Origin: Inia geoffrensis
Lineage: Eukaryota > Chordata > Mammalia > Artiodactyla > Iniidae
DNA length: 64,000 nucleotides
Assembly (NCBI GenBank): GCA_036417435.1
Contig: JAZAQT010000470.1
Span: 372,001-436,000, forward strand
Direction: 5' to 3'
In this document: piece after piece, positions 1 to 11,356 of the stretch
Numbering within the stretch: position 1 is the first letter of the stretch
Layout: each line of letters starts with the position of its first letter
Program-made: the position numbers and the translations under genes
The notes under the pieces: generated by a model
Seen by the model: the letters and a program-made list of their open reading frames with translations, nothing else
What the model was told of the DNA's origin: nothing
Databases searched by the model: none

Positions 1-946
1 CTACACCCCGTATTCAAAACCCAGGAATATACCTGAATATGAAGAAAATTAAAACCCATACATTTATAGGTCTCCATAAAAAAATCATTTGTGTGCAGCA
101 GCATACACACAGCAGTGTCAATAAGCTAAATCCCCTTATAAAAATAAATTTAAAAAAGAAAACACAAGGAATGTCAAATAGAGAGAAATTCTTAAATAAG
201 TCCTTCAGGGCTTGTGAGGAATCTTGGATTTACCACCTCTACATCCACAGCTGTGGGAGAGATAAGGCTGGACACTTGGGGCTGATACTATTGGTGAGGG
301 AATGCAGACCCTTTGAGGTAATGGTGCATGGTTCCCATTGCACAGGTCCCAAATCTCCACGTTTAAGGGATTTATCCTTCAGCTAAAATATGCATGGAAA
401 ACCCAGAATATGGTCCACGAAGTGACCAGGCAAAATTTTAAAACTCATCGCCATTTTCGCCTCCTGATACTCGAGTTCGCCGTTCCAGATGCGATATTAA
501 CATTCTCCCCTCTTGGAGAGTCAGTGCCTTTGACCTCTTGTTTGGCACAGTTTGCAATTTCTGTGGAAGATGAAGAGGAATAAGGAGAACCAATGAGCGG
601 CTAAGTCGATGTGTTTGGACGGGCACATTGAACTCTGATTTCCCTACAGGAAGAAGAATTCGCCAAAGGCTCAGCGGGCCATGCCGGAACGAGATTAGGG
701 CCTGAAGCAATTCTTCGGGTTTTCGGTCAGCTCACAAGAAAGCGAGTTGAGAAAAGGAGATCTTTGGCACTGTAACTCACAATCCTGCAGAGTTCCAAAT
801 GACCCCTATCATCCAAAAATTTATTGAAGGAAGGCTGTGAAGAGGACTTGAACGTGACGCAGAATTGCAGAAAACAGATATCAGGGGGTAGATAAGAATT
901 GCTCTGAAAGCGTAGGAAAAGAGGCAGCAGTTCGACAGTGATGCAC
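1..946 (+). repeat. Partial monomer M0 (distal part)
   Basis: The window opens inside the L1 3' UTR part of a monomer and runs through the unassigned region to the first palindrome. It is a near copy of the distal half of M3 (from 5,208), sharing markers such as ctgaatatgaag and the tttcgcctcctg variant. It keeps AATAAA in the A-rich L1 end. Confidence 0.95.
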
Positions 947-1018
947 TTGGCCAAAGAGGGCGTATGCGTTTTTTCCTGAATATATTCAGGAAAAAACGCA
1001 TACGCCCTTTTTGGCCAA
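947..1018. repeat. First of 37 monomer palindromes
   Basis: Two 36-bp arms meet with no spacer; the centre is cctgaatatattcagg. The arms begin with ttggcc and end with ggccaa. One base of the left arm (a G in aagaggg) breaks the symmetry. The same element heads every monomer listed here and occupies its first 72 bases. Confidence 0.95.
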
Positions 1019-1265
1019 CCAAGCAAGCCTGCAATGGAAATCCGCACTACAAGGAAGTCTCACTTCCCACCCATCCAAAGGGCGGTCCGAAAAAATTATA
1101 AAATCCAGAGAGGCAGGACAGGCAATGGAGAACCGGCATCCTTGTTATGCTGATGGACCGGATGTAAATTGCCAACAGCCACTCTGGAGAAGTGGATGGT
1201 GTTTCCTGGAACAAAGAAAAAAACAAGCTAGAGAGCCTAGGGCACTTCCACTTATGGTGCTATAG
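1011..1265 (+). pseudogene. Decayed L1 ORF2 C-terminal coding fragment
   Basis: This frame opens with TTG, not ATG, at the right edge of the palindrome and reads 84 codons. Codons at 1,173-1,190 give QQPLWR, followed by a W-x-FL pattern. This is the conserved segment of mammalian L1 ORF2 protein near its C-terminus, and the DNA around it (gatgtaaattgcc, cagccactctggaga) also matches L1. The reading frame is not the intact L1 one throughout, there is no start or upstream domain, and the fragment recurs in most monomers. It is fossil coding sequence, not a gene. Confidence 0.85.
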
Positions 1266-1900
1266 ATTCAGAAAATTTAAATGAAAAAGACACAGCCACA
1301 CCAAAGTTTGGGGCTGCTCTGTGTACGGGATCCTTGACTATGGTACAACTTTAATAGCCCAGAAAGAGAAAAATGGATATAGAAGTTGTGGTACATCCCT
1401 ACAATGGAATATCACTCAACAATGAAATCAATGGCAACAGACCAGTAGCAGCATACTGAGAGGATTTAGTTATGATGATTCTAAGTGAAATAAGTCTCAC
1501 AGAAAAAGAAACATCATAAGATATCACTAATACCGGGAATGTAAACACGGCTACGTGTGAACTGCATTACAAAACACAACAGAGTCTCACATTTACAAAA
1601 GAAACTTATGCTTGCTTAAGGGGAAAGGAGAGTGGGGAGGCTGCATAAAACCAGAGGTTCACATTAGGACAGATACCATTCCATAAGCCAAATATATATT
1701 AGACAAGACCTACTCCTTGCTCAACCAAATGGACTCAACACCCCGTATTCAAAACCTAGGAATATACCTGACTATGAAGAAAATTAAAACCCATACATTT
1801 ATAGGTCTCCATAAGAAAATCATTTGTATACAGCAGCATACACACAGCAGTGTCAATAAGCTAAATCCCCTTATAAAAATAAATTTGAAAAAGAAAACAC
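1014..1900 (+). mobile_element. L1 (LINE-1) 3'-end fragment built into the monomer
   Basis: From the right palindrome edge to an A-rich stretch, the sequence follows the order of a mammalian L1 3' end. ORF2 C-terminal codons come first (about 1,014-1,370). Next is the well-known block around atggatatagaag, gtggtacat, caatggaatatcactcaac, ctaagtgaaataagtcacac and agatatcacta. Then come aggggaaaggagag, gacctactcc and tgtacagcagcatacacac, and finally AATAAA at 1,878-1,883 followed by A-rich sequence. It is truncated and diverged, with internal indels. Every monomer carries the same piece, at about +66 to +955 from its palindrome start. I recognised it by eye against remembered L1 sequence and made no alignment. 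Confidence 0.87.
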
Positions 1901-1903
1901 AAG

Positions 1904-2682
1904 GAATGTCAAATAGAGAGAAATTCTTAAATAAGTCCTTCAGGGCTTGTGAGGAGTCTTGGAATTACCACTTCTACATCCACAGCTGGGAGAGAGATAA
2001 GGCTGGACACTTGGGGCTGATACTATTGGTTAGAGAATGCAGACCCTTTGAGGTAATGGTGCATGGTTCCCATTCCACGGGTCCCAAATCTCCACGTTTA
2101 AGGGATTTATCCTTCAGCTAAAATATGCATGTAAATCCCAGAATATGGTCCACGAAGTGATCAGGAATAATTTCTAAAACTCATCGCCATTTTCGCCCCC
2201 TGATACTCGAGTTCGCCGTTCCAGATGCGATATTAACATTCTCCCCACTTGGAGAGTCAGTGCCTTTGACCTCTTGTTTGGCACAGTTTGCAATTTCTGT
2301 GGAAGATGAACAGGAATAAAGAGAACCAATGAGCGGCTAACTCGATGTGTTTGGACGGGCACATTGAACTCTGATTTCCCTACAGGAAGAAGAATTCACC
2401 AAAGGCTCAGCGTGCCATGCCGGAACGAGATTAGGGAATGAAGCAATTCTTCGGGTTTTCGGTCAGCTCACAAGAAAGCGAGTTGAGAAAAGGAGATCTT
2501 TGGCACTGTAACTCACAATCCTGCAGAGTTCCAAATGACCCCTATCATCCAAAAATTTATTGAAGGAAGGCTGTGAAGAGGACTTGAACGTGACGCAGAA
2601 TTGCAGAAAACAGATATCAGGGGGTAGATAAGAATTGCTCTGAAAGCGTAGGAAAAGAGGCAGCAGTTCGACAGTGATGCAC
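1904..2682. repeat. Unassigned distal monomer region (representative, M1)
   Basis: About 780 bp between the L1 A-rich end and the next palindrome. It holds EcoRI-type gaattc and XhoI-type ctcgag sites and a dense set of CpGs (ctcgag, ttcgccgttcc, gccggaacgag, ttcggg). I recognise no transposon, RNA gene or protein. Short open frames on both strands (62-134 codons) recur in the other monomers but have no recognisable domain, and I do not treat them as genes. The same region recurs in every monomer. Confidence 0.8.
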
Positions 2683-2754
2683 TTGGCCAAAAAGGGCGTA
2701 TGCGTTTTTTCCTGAATATATTCAGGAAAAAACGCATACGCCCTTTTTGGCCAA
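2683..2754. repeat. Reference perfect 72-bp palindrome
   Basis: Each 36-base arm is the exact reverse complement of the other, with no unpaired centre. From the outside inward the left arm reads ttggcc, five A, gggcg, tatgcg, six T, cctgaata. The base outside each arm (C on both sides) ends the symmetry. As single strand it could fold into a long hairpin, and as duplex into a cruciform. Confidence 0.97.
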
Positions 2755-4418
2755 CCAAGCAAGCCTGCAATGGAAATCCGCACTACAAGGAAGTCTCACT
2801 TCCCACCGATCCAAAGGGCCGTCCGAAAAAAGTGTAAAATCCAGAGAGGCAGGACAGGCCATGGAGAACCGGCAGCCTTGTTATGCTGATGGGCGGGATG
2901 TAAATTGCCAACAGCCACTCTGGAGAAGTGGATGGTGTTTCCTGGAACAAAGAAAAAAACAAGCTAGAGAGCCTAGGGCACTTCCACTTATGGTGTTATA
3001 GATTCGGAAAATTTAAATGAAAAAGACACAGCCACACCAAAGTTTGGGGCTGCTCTGTGTACGGGATCCTTGACTATGGGACAACTTTAATAGCCCAAAA
3101 CGAGAAAAATTGATATAGAAGTTGTGGTACATCCCTACAATGGAATATCACTCAACAATGAAATCAATGGCAACAGACCAGTAGCAGCATAATGAGAGGA
3201 TTTAGTTATGATGATTCTAAGTGAAATAAGTCACACAGAAAAAGAAACATCATAAGATATCACTAATATCGGGAATGTAAACACGGCTACGTGTGAACTG
3301 CATTACAAAACACAACAGAGTCTCACATTTACAAAAGAAACTTATGCTTGCTTAAGGGGAAAGGAGAGTGGGGAGGCTGCATAAAACCAGAGGTTCACAT
3401 TAGGACAGATACCATTCCATAAGCCAAATATATATTAGACAAGACCTACTCCTTGCTCAACGAAATGGACTCAACACCCCGTATTCAAAACCTAGGAATA
3501 TGCCTGGCTATGAAGAAAATTTAAACCCATACATTTATAGGTCTCCATAAGAAAATCATTTGTGTACAGCAGCATACACACAGCAGTGTCAATAAGCTAA
3601 ATCCCCTTATAAAAATAAATTTGAAAAACAAAACACAAGGACTGTGAAATAGAGAGAAATTCTTAAATAAGTCCTTCAGGGCTTGTGAGGAATCTTGGAT
3701 TTACCACCTCTACATCCACAGCTGGGGGAGAGATAAGGCTGGACACTTGGGGCTGATAGTATTGGTGAGGGAATGCAGACCCTTTGAGGTAATGGTGCAT
3801 GGTTGCCATTGCACGGGTCCCAAATCTCCACGTTTAAGGGATTTATCCGTCAGCTAAAATATGCATGGAAAACCCAGAATATGGTCCACGAAGTGATCAG
3901 GCAAAATTTCTAAAGCTCATCGCCATTTTTGACCCCTGATACTCGAGTTCGCCGTTCCAGATGCGATATTAACATTCTCCCCACTTGGAGAGTCAGTGCC
4001 TTTGACCTCTTGTTTGGCACAGTTTGCAATTTCTGTGGAAGATGAACAGGAATAAGGAGAACCAATGAGCGGCTAACTCGATGTGTTTGGACGGGCACAT
4101 TGAACTCTGATTTCCCTACAGGAAGAAGAATTCACCAAAGGCTCAGCGGGCCATGCCGGAACGAGATTAGGGCCTGAAGCAATTCTTCGGGTTTTCGGTC
4201 AGCTCACAAGAAAGCGAGTTGAGAAAAGGAGATCTTTGGCACTGTAACTCACAATCCTGCAGAGTTCCAAATGACCCCTATCATCCAAAAATTTATTGAA
4301 GGAAGGCTGTGAAGAGGACTTGAACGCGACGCAGAATTGCAGAAAACAGATATCAGTGGGTAGATAAGAATTGCTCTGAAAGCGTAGGAAAAGAGGCAGC
4401 AGTTCGACAGTGATGCAC
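2683..4418 (+). repeat. Monomer M2 (1,736 bp)
   Basis: Perfect palindrome at 2,683-2,754. Markers are cccaaaacgag, aacgaaatgg and gcctggctatgaagaaaattt. These group it with M7, M8 and M9, about 8.7-12 kb away, rather than with its neighbours. Confidence 0.95.
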
Positions 4419-6153
4419 TTGGCCAAAAAGGGCGTATGCGTTTTTTCCTGAATATATTCAGGAAAAAACGCATACGCCCTTTTTGGCCAACCAAGCAAGC
4501 CTGCAATGGAAATCCGCACTACAAGGAAGTCTCACTTCCCACCGATCCAAAGGGCCGTCCGAAAAAAGTGTAAAATCCAGAGAGGCAGGACAGGCCATGA
4601 AGAACCGGCAGCCTTGTTATGCTGATGGGCGGGATGTAAATTGCCAACAGCCACTCTGGAGAAGTGGATGGTGTTTCCTGGAACAAAGAAAAAAACAAGC
4701 TAGAGAGCCTAGGGCACTTCCACTTATGGTGTTATAGATTCGGAAAATTTAAATGAAAAAGACACAGGCACACCAAAGTTTGGGGCTGCTCTGTGTACGG
4801 GATCCTTGACTATGGTACATCTTTAATAGCCCAGAAAGAGAAAAATGGATATAGAAGTTGTGGTACATCCCTACAATGGGATATCACTCAACAATGAAAT
4901 CAATGGCAACAGACCAGTAGCAGCATAATGAGTGGATTTAGTTATGATGATTCTAAGTGAAATAAGTCACACAGAAAAAGAAACATCATAAGATATCACT
5001 AATACCGGGAATGTAAACACAGCTACGGGTGAACTGCATTACAAAACACAACAGATCCTCACATTTACAAAAGAAACTTATGCTTGCTTAAGGGGAAAGG
5101 AGAGTGGGGAGGCTGCATAAAACCAGAGGATGACATTAGGACATATACCATTCCGTAAGCCAAATATATATTAGACAAGACCTACTCCTTGCTCAACCAA
5201 ATGGACTCTACACCCCGTATTCAAAACCCAGGAATATACCTGAATATGAAGAACATTAAAACCCATACATTTATAGGTCTCCATAAAAAAATCATTTGTG
5301 TGCAGCAGCATACACACAGCAGTGTCAATAAGCTAAATCCCCTTATAAAAATAAATTTAAAAAAGAAAACACAAGGAATGTCAAATAGAGAGAAATTCTT
5401 AAATAAGTCCTTCAGGGCTTGTGAGGAATCTTGGATTTACCACCTCTACATCCACAGCTGTGGGAGAGATAAGGCTGGACACTTGGGGCTGATACTATTG
5501 GTGAGGGAATGCAGACCCTTTGAGGTAATGGTGCATGGTTCCCATTGCACAGGTCCCAAATCTCCACGTTTAAGGGATTTATCCTTCAGCTAAAATATGC
5601 ATGGAAAACCCAGAATATGGTCCACGAAGTGACCAGGCAAAATTTTAAAACTCATCGCCATTTTCGCCTCCTGATACTCGAGTTCGCCGTTCCAGATGCG
5701 ATATTAACATTCTCCCCTCTTGGAGAGTCAGTGCCTTTGACCTCTTGTTTGGCACAGTTTGCAATTTCTGTGGAAGATGAAGAGGAATAAGGAGAACCAA
5801 TGAGCGGCTAAGTCGATGTGTTTGGACGGGCACATTGAACTCTGATTTCCCTACAGGAAGAAGAATTCGCCAAAGGCTCAGCGGGCCATGCCGGAACGAG
5901 ATTAGGGCCTGAAGCAATTCTTCGGGTTTTCGGTCAGCTCACAAGAAAGCGAGTTGAGAAAAGGAGATCTTTGGCACTGTAACTCACAATCCTGCAGAGT
6001 TCCAAATGACCCCTATCATCCAAAAATTTATTGAAGGAAGGCTGTGAAGAGGACTTGAACGCGACGCAGAATTGCAGAAAACAGATATCAGGGGGTAGAT
6101 AAGAATTGTTCTGAAAGCGTAGGAAAAGAGGCAGCAGTTCGACAGTGATGCAC
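4419..6153 (+). repeat. Monomer M3 (1,735 bp)
   Basis: Perfect palindrome at 4,419-4,490. Private variants include gacacaggcac, tacatctttaatag, acagctacggg and gaggatgac. Its distal part (from 5,208) duplicates M0. Confidence 0.95.
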
Positions 6154-7889
6154 TTGGCCAAAGAGGGCGTATGCGTTTTTTCCTGAATATATTCAGGAAA
6201 AAACGCATACGCCCTTTTTGGCCAACCAAGCAAGCCTGCAATGGAAATCCGCACTACAAGGAAGTCTCACTTCCCACCCATCCAAAGGGCGGTCCGAAAA
6301 AATTATAAAATCCAGAGAGGCAGGACAGGCAATGGAGAACCGGCATCCTTGTTATGCTGATGGACCGGATGTAAATTGCCAACAGCCACTCTGGAGAAGT
6401 GGATGGTGTTTCCTGGAACAAAGAAAAAAACAAGCTAGAGAGCCTAGGGCACTTCCACTTATGGTGCTATAGATTCGGAAAATTTAAATGAAAAAGACAC
6501 AGCCACACCAAAGTTTGGGGCTGCTCTGTGTACGGGATCCTTGACTATGGTACAACTTTAATAGCCCAGAAAGAGAAAAATGGATATAGAAGTTGTGGTA
6601 CATCCCTACAATGGAATATCACTCAACAATGAAATCAATGGCAACAGACCAGTAGCAGCATACTGAGAGGATTTAGTTATGATGATTCTAAGTGAAATAA
6701 GTCTCACAGAAAAAGAAACATCATAAGATATCACTAATACCGGGAATGTAAACACGGCTACGTGTGAACTGCATTACAAAACACAACAGAGTCTCACATT
6801 TACAAAAGAAACTTATGCTTGCTTAAGGGGAAAGGAGAGTGGGGAGGCTGCATAAAACCAGAGGTTGACATTAGGACAGATACTATTCCATAAGCCAAAT
6901 ATATATTAGACAAGACCTACTCCTTGCTCAACCAAATGGACTCAACACCCCGTATTCAAAACCTAGGAATATACCTGACTATGAAGAAAATTAAAACCCA
7001 TACATTTATAGGTCTCCATAAGAAAATCATTTGTGTACAGCAGCATACACACAGCAGTGTCAATAAGCTAAATCCCCTTATAAAAATAAATTTGAAAAAG
7101 AAAACACAAGGAATGTCAAATAGAGAGAAATTCTTAAATAAGTCCTTCAGGGCTTGTGAGGAGTCTTGGATTTACCACTTCTACATCCACAGCTGGGAGA
7201 GAGATAAGGCTGGACACTTGGGGCTGATACTATTGGTTAGAGAATGCAGACCCTTTGAGGTAATGGTGCATGGTTCCCATTCCACGGGTCCCAAATCTCC
7301 ACGTTTAAGGGATTTATCCTTCAGCTAAAATATGCATGTAAATCCCAGAATATGGTCCACGAAGTGATCAGGAATAATTTCTAAAACTCATCGCCATTTT
7401 CGCCCCCTGATACTCGAGTTCGCCGTTCCAGATGCGATATTAACATTCTCCCCACTTGGAGAGTCAGTGCCTTTGACCTCTTGTTTGGCACAGTTTGCAA
7501 TTTCTGTGGAAGATGAACAGGAATAAAGAGAACCAATGAGCGGCTAACTCGATGTGTTTGGACGGGCACATTGAACTCTGATTTCCCTACAGGAAGAAGA
7601 ATTCACCAAAGGCTCAGCGTGCCATGCCGGAACGAGATTAGGGAATGAAGCAATTCTTCGGGTTTGCGGTCAGCTCACAAGAAAGCGAGTTGAGAAAAGG
7701 AGATATTTGGCACTGTAACTCACAATCCTGCAGAGTTCCAAATGACCCCTATCATCCAAAAATTTATTGAAGGAAGTCTGTGAAGAGGACTTGAACGTGA
7801 CGCAGAATTGCAGAAAACAGATATCAGGGGGTAGATAAGAATTCCTCTCAAAGAGTAGGAAAAGAGGCAGCAGTTCGACGGTGATGCAC
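6154..7889 (+). repeat. Monomer M4 (1,736 bp)
   Basis: Sister of M1 (offset 5,207). It shares cccacccatcc, aaaaaattat, ggcatcc, catactgag and the left-arm aagaggg mismatch. The likeness fades after about 7,660, where M4 gains cgggtttgcgg, gagatatttgg and attcctctcaaagag. Confidence 0.95.
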
Positions 7890-9622
7890 TTGGCCAAAAA
7901 GGGCGTATGCGTTTTTTCCTGAATATATTCAGGAAAAAACGCATACGCCCTTTTTGGCCAACCAAGCAAGCCTGCAATTGAAATCCGCACTACAAGGAAG
8001 TCTCACTTCCCACCGATCCAAAGGGCGGTCCGAAAAAAGTGTAAAATCCAGAGAGGCAGGACAGGCCATGGAGAACCGGCAGCCGTGTTATGCTGATGGA
8101 CCGGATGTAAATTGCCAACAGCCACTCTGGAGAAGTGGATGGTGTTTCCTGGAACAAAGAAAAAACCAAGCTAGAGAGCCTAGGGCACTTCCACTTATGG
8201 TGCTATAGATTCGGAAAATTTAAATGAAAAAGACACAGCCACACCAAAGTTTGGGGCTGCTCTGTGTACGGGATCCTTGACTATGGTACAACTTTAATAG
8301 CCCAGAAAGAGAAAAATGGATATAGAAGTTGTGGTACATCCCTACAATGGAATATCACTCAACAATGAAATCAATGGCAACAGACCAGTAGCAGCATACT
8401 GAGAGGATTTAGTTATGATGATTCTAAGTGAAATAAGTCACACAGAAAAAGAAACATCATAAGATATCACTAATACCGGGAATGTAAACACGGTTACGTG
8501 TGAACTGCATTACAAAACACAACAGAGTCTCACATTTACAAAAGAAACTTATGCTTGCTTAAGGGGAAAGGAGAGTGGGGAGGCTGCATAAAACCCGAGG
8601 TTGACATTAGGACAGATACCATTCCATAAGCCAAATATATATTAGACAAGACCTACTCCTTGCTCAACCAAATGGACTCTACACCCCGTATTCAAAACCC
8701 AGGAATATACCTGAGTATGAAGAAAATTAAAACCCATACATTTATAGGTCTCCATAAGAAAATCATTTGTGTACAGCAGCATACACAGCAGTGTAAATAA
8801 GCGAAATGCCCTTATAAAAATAAATTTGAAAAAGAAAACACAAGGACTTTGAAATAGAGAGAAATTCTTAAATAAGTCCTTCAGGGCTTGTGAGGAATCT
8901 TGGATTTACCACCTCTACATACACAGCTGGGGGAGAGATAAGGCTGAACACTTGGGGCTGATACTATTGGTGAGGGAATGCAGACCCTTTGAGGTAATAG
9001 TGCATGGTTCCCATTGCAGAGGTCCCAAATCTCAACGTTTAAGGGATTTATCCTTCAGCTAAAATATGCATGGAAAACCCAGAATATGGTCCACGAAGTG
9101 ACCAGGCAAAATTTTGAAACTCATCGCCATTTTCGCCTCCTGATACTCGAGTTCGCCGTTCCAGATGCGATATTAACATTCTCCCCACTTGGAGAATCAG
9201 TGCCTTTGACCTCTTGTTTGGCACAGTTTGCAATTTCTGTGGAAGATGAACAGGAATAAGGAGAACCAATGAGCGGCTAACTCGATGTGTTTGGACGGGC
9301 ACATTGAACTCTGATTTCCCTACAGGAAGAAGAATTCACCAAAGGCTCAGCGGGCCATGCCGGAACGAGATTAGGGCCTGAAGCAATTTTTCGGGTTTTC
9401 GGTCAGCTCACAAGAAAGCGAGTTGAGAAAAGGAGATCTTTGGCACTGTAACTCACAATCCTGCAGTGTTCCAAATGACCCCTATCATCCAAAAATTTAT
9501 TGAAGGAAGGCTGTGAAGAGGACTTGAACGCTACGCAGAATTGCAGAAAACAGATATCAGGGGGTAGATAAGAATTGCTCTGCAAGCGTAGGAAAAGAGG
9601 CAGCAGTTCGACAGTGATGCAC
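7890..9622 (+). repeat. Monomer M5 (1,733 bp)
   Basis: Perfect palindrome. Markers are tgcaattgaaatcc, ggcagccgtg, cacggttacg and aaacccgagg. A short deletion in the L1 3' UTR (gcatacacagcag) and changes nearby (aagcgaaatgccc) help explain the shorter length. Confidence 0.95.
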
Positions 9623-11356
9623 TTGGCCAAAAACGGCGTATGCGTTTTTTCCTGAATATATTCAGGAAAAAACGCATACGCCCTTTTTGGCCAACCAAGC
9701 AAGCCTGCAATGGAAATCCGCACTACAAGAAGTCTCACTTCCCACCGATCCAAAGGGCCGTCCGAAAAAAGTGTAAAATCCAGAGAGGCAGGACAGGCAA
9801 TGGAGAACCGGCATCCTTGTTATGCTGATGGGCGGGATGTAAACTGCCAACAGCCACTCTGGAGAAGTGGATGGTGTTTCCTGGAACAAAGAAAAAACCA
9901 AGCTAGAGAGCCTAGGGCACTTCCACTTATGGTGCTATAGATTCGGAAAATTTAAATGAAAAAGACACAGCCACACCAAAGTTTGGGGCTGCTCTGTGTA
10001 CGGGATCCTTGACTATGGTACAACTTTAATAGCCCAGAAAGAGAAAAATGGATATAGAAGTTGTGGTACATCCCTACAATGGAATATCACTCAACAATGA
10101 AATCAATGTCAACAGACCAGTAGCAGCATAATGAGAGGATTTAGTTATGATGATTCTAAGTGAAATAAGTCACACAGAAAAAGAAACATCATAAGATATC
10201 ACTAATACCGGGAATGTAAACACGGCTACGCGTGAGCTGCATTTCAAAACAAAACAGAGTCTCACATTTACAAAAGAAACTTAGGCTTGCTTAAGGGTAA
10301 AGGAGAGTGCGGAGGCTGCATAAAACCAGAGGTTGACATTAGGACAGATACCATTCCATAAGCCAAATGTTTATTAAACAAGACCTACTCCTCGCTCAAC
10401 CATATGGACTCAAGGCCCCGTATTCAAAACCTAGGAATATACCTGACTATGAAGAAAATTAAAACCCATACATTTATAGGTCTCCATAAGAAAATCATTT
10501 GTGGACAGCACCATACACACAGCAGTGTCAATAAGCTAAATCCCCTTATAAAAATAAATTTGAAAAACAAAACACAAGGAATGTTAAATAGAGAGAAATT
10601 CTTAAATAAGTCCTTCAGGGTTTGTGAGGAATCTTGGATTTACCACCTCTACATCCACAGCTGTGGGAGAGATAAGGCTGGACACTTGGGGCTGATACTA
10701 TTGGTGAGGGAATGCAGACCCTTTGAGGTAATGGTGCATGGTTCCCAATGCACGGGTCCCAAGTCTCCACGTTTAAGGGATTTATCCTTCAGCTAAAATA
10801 TGCATGGAAAACCCAGAATATGGTCCACGAAGTGACCAGGCAAAATTTTAAAACTCATCACCATTTTCGCCCCCTGGTACTCGAGTTCGCCCTTCCAGAT
10901 GCGATATTAACATTCTCCCCACTTGGAGAGTCAGTGCCTTTGACCTCTTGTTTGGCACAGTTTGCAATTTCTGTGGAAGATGAACAGGAATAAGGAGAAC
11001 CAATGAGCGGCTAACTCGATGTGTTTGGACGGGCACATTGAACTCTGATTTCCCTACAGGAAGAAGAATTCACCAAAGGCTCAGCGTGCCATGCCGGAAC
11101 GAGATTAGGGAATGAAGCAATTCTTCGGGTTTGCGGTCAGCTCACAAGAAAGCGAGTTGAGAAAAGGAGATTTTTGGCACTCTAACTCACAATCCTGCAG
11201 AGTTCCAAATGACCCCTATCATCCAAAAATTTATTGAAGGAAGGCTGTGAAGAGGACTTGAACGCGACGCAGAATTGCAGAAAACAGATATCAGGGGGTA
11301 GATAAGAATTGCTCTGAAAGCGTAGGAAAAGAGGCAGCAGTTCGACAGTGATGCAC
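9623..11356 (+). repeat. Monomer M6 (1,734 bp), unusually diverged
   Basis: One left-arm mismatch (aaacggcg) and actacaagaag with one G missing. It carries many private changes: atcaatgtcaac, ctacgcgtgagctgc, ttaggcttgc, agggtaaagg, gtgcgg, aaatgtttattaaac, ctcgctc, ccatatgg and caaggcccc. It looks like the least homogenised copy of the window. Confidence 0.94.

Larger units (their letters stand above)
947..2682 (+). repeat. Monomer M1 (1,736 bp)
   Basis: The palindrome (947-1018) has one left-arm mismatch (aagaggg). Diagnostic variants are cccacccatcc, ggcggtccgaaaaaattat, ggcatcc and catactgag. All recur in M4, 5,207 bp downstream, so M1 and M4 are sister copies. Confidence 0.95.
1..7662 (+). 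repeat. Three-monomer duplication, period 5,207 bp
   Basis: Bases 1-about 2,455 recur at 5,208-about 7,662 with few differences and share rare variants (ctgaatatgaag, cgcctcctg, cccacccatcc, catactgag). The intervening M2 and M3 proximal parts are unlike this pair. Confidence 0.88.

Noticed and set aside
39..386. 115-134-codon + strand frames over the L1 3' UTR and following sequence
   Set aside because: The first half is L1 3' UTR, which is not coding. Frameshifts and stops appear in many copies (M2, M7-M10, M14).
700..705. Telomere-like TTAGGG motif
   Set aside because: It occurs singly in agattagggcc of many monomers and is never tandem.
780..946. More L1 ORF2 sequence directly upstream of the palindrome
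   Set aside because: catccaaaaattt and the preceding bases recall an ORF2 passage, but the match is short and gapped. I did not extend the L1 call over it.
727..1047. Open frames of 85-106 codons on the - strand over the palindrome, repeated in nearly every monomer
   Set aside because: They recur because the monomer recurs. The palindrome makes both strands read the same short peptide (MRFFLNIFRKKRIRPFWP), which mimics conservation. No known domain, promoter or splice context is visible.
2174..2480. CENP-B box
   Set aside because: Stretches such as tttggacgggc and ttcgggttttcgg were compared to the pattern TTCGnnnnAnnCGGG and do not fit. A computed search of all monomers would be decisive.
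2683..2754. Palindrome as a rho-independent terminator or a CRISPR-like repeat
   Set aside because: Everything else shows a mammalian satellite. Spacing is about 1.7 kb with homologous, not unique, sequence between copies.
2683..2754. Palindrome as a MADE1-like miniature mariner element
   Set aside because: The pattern ttgg/aaaag/tgcg/ttttt is faintly similar, but there is no flanking TA duplication and the resemblance is too short. MADE1 is known to me from primates.
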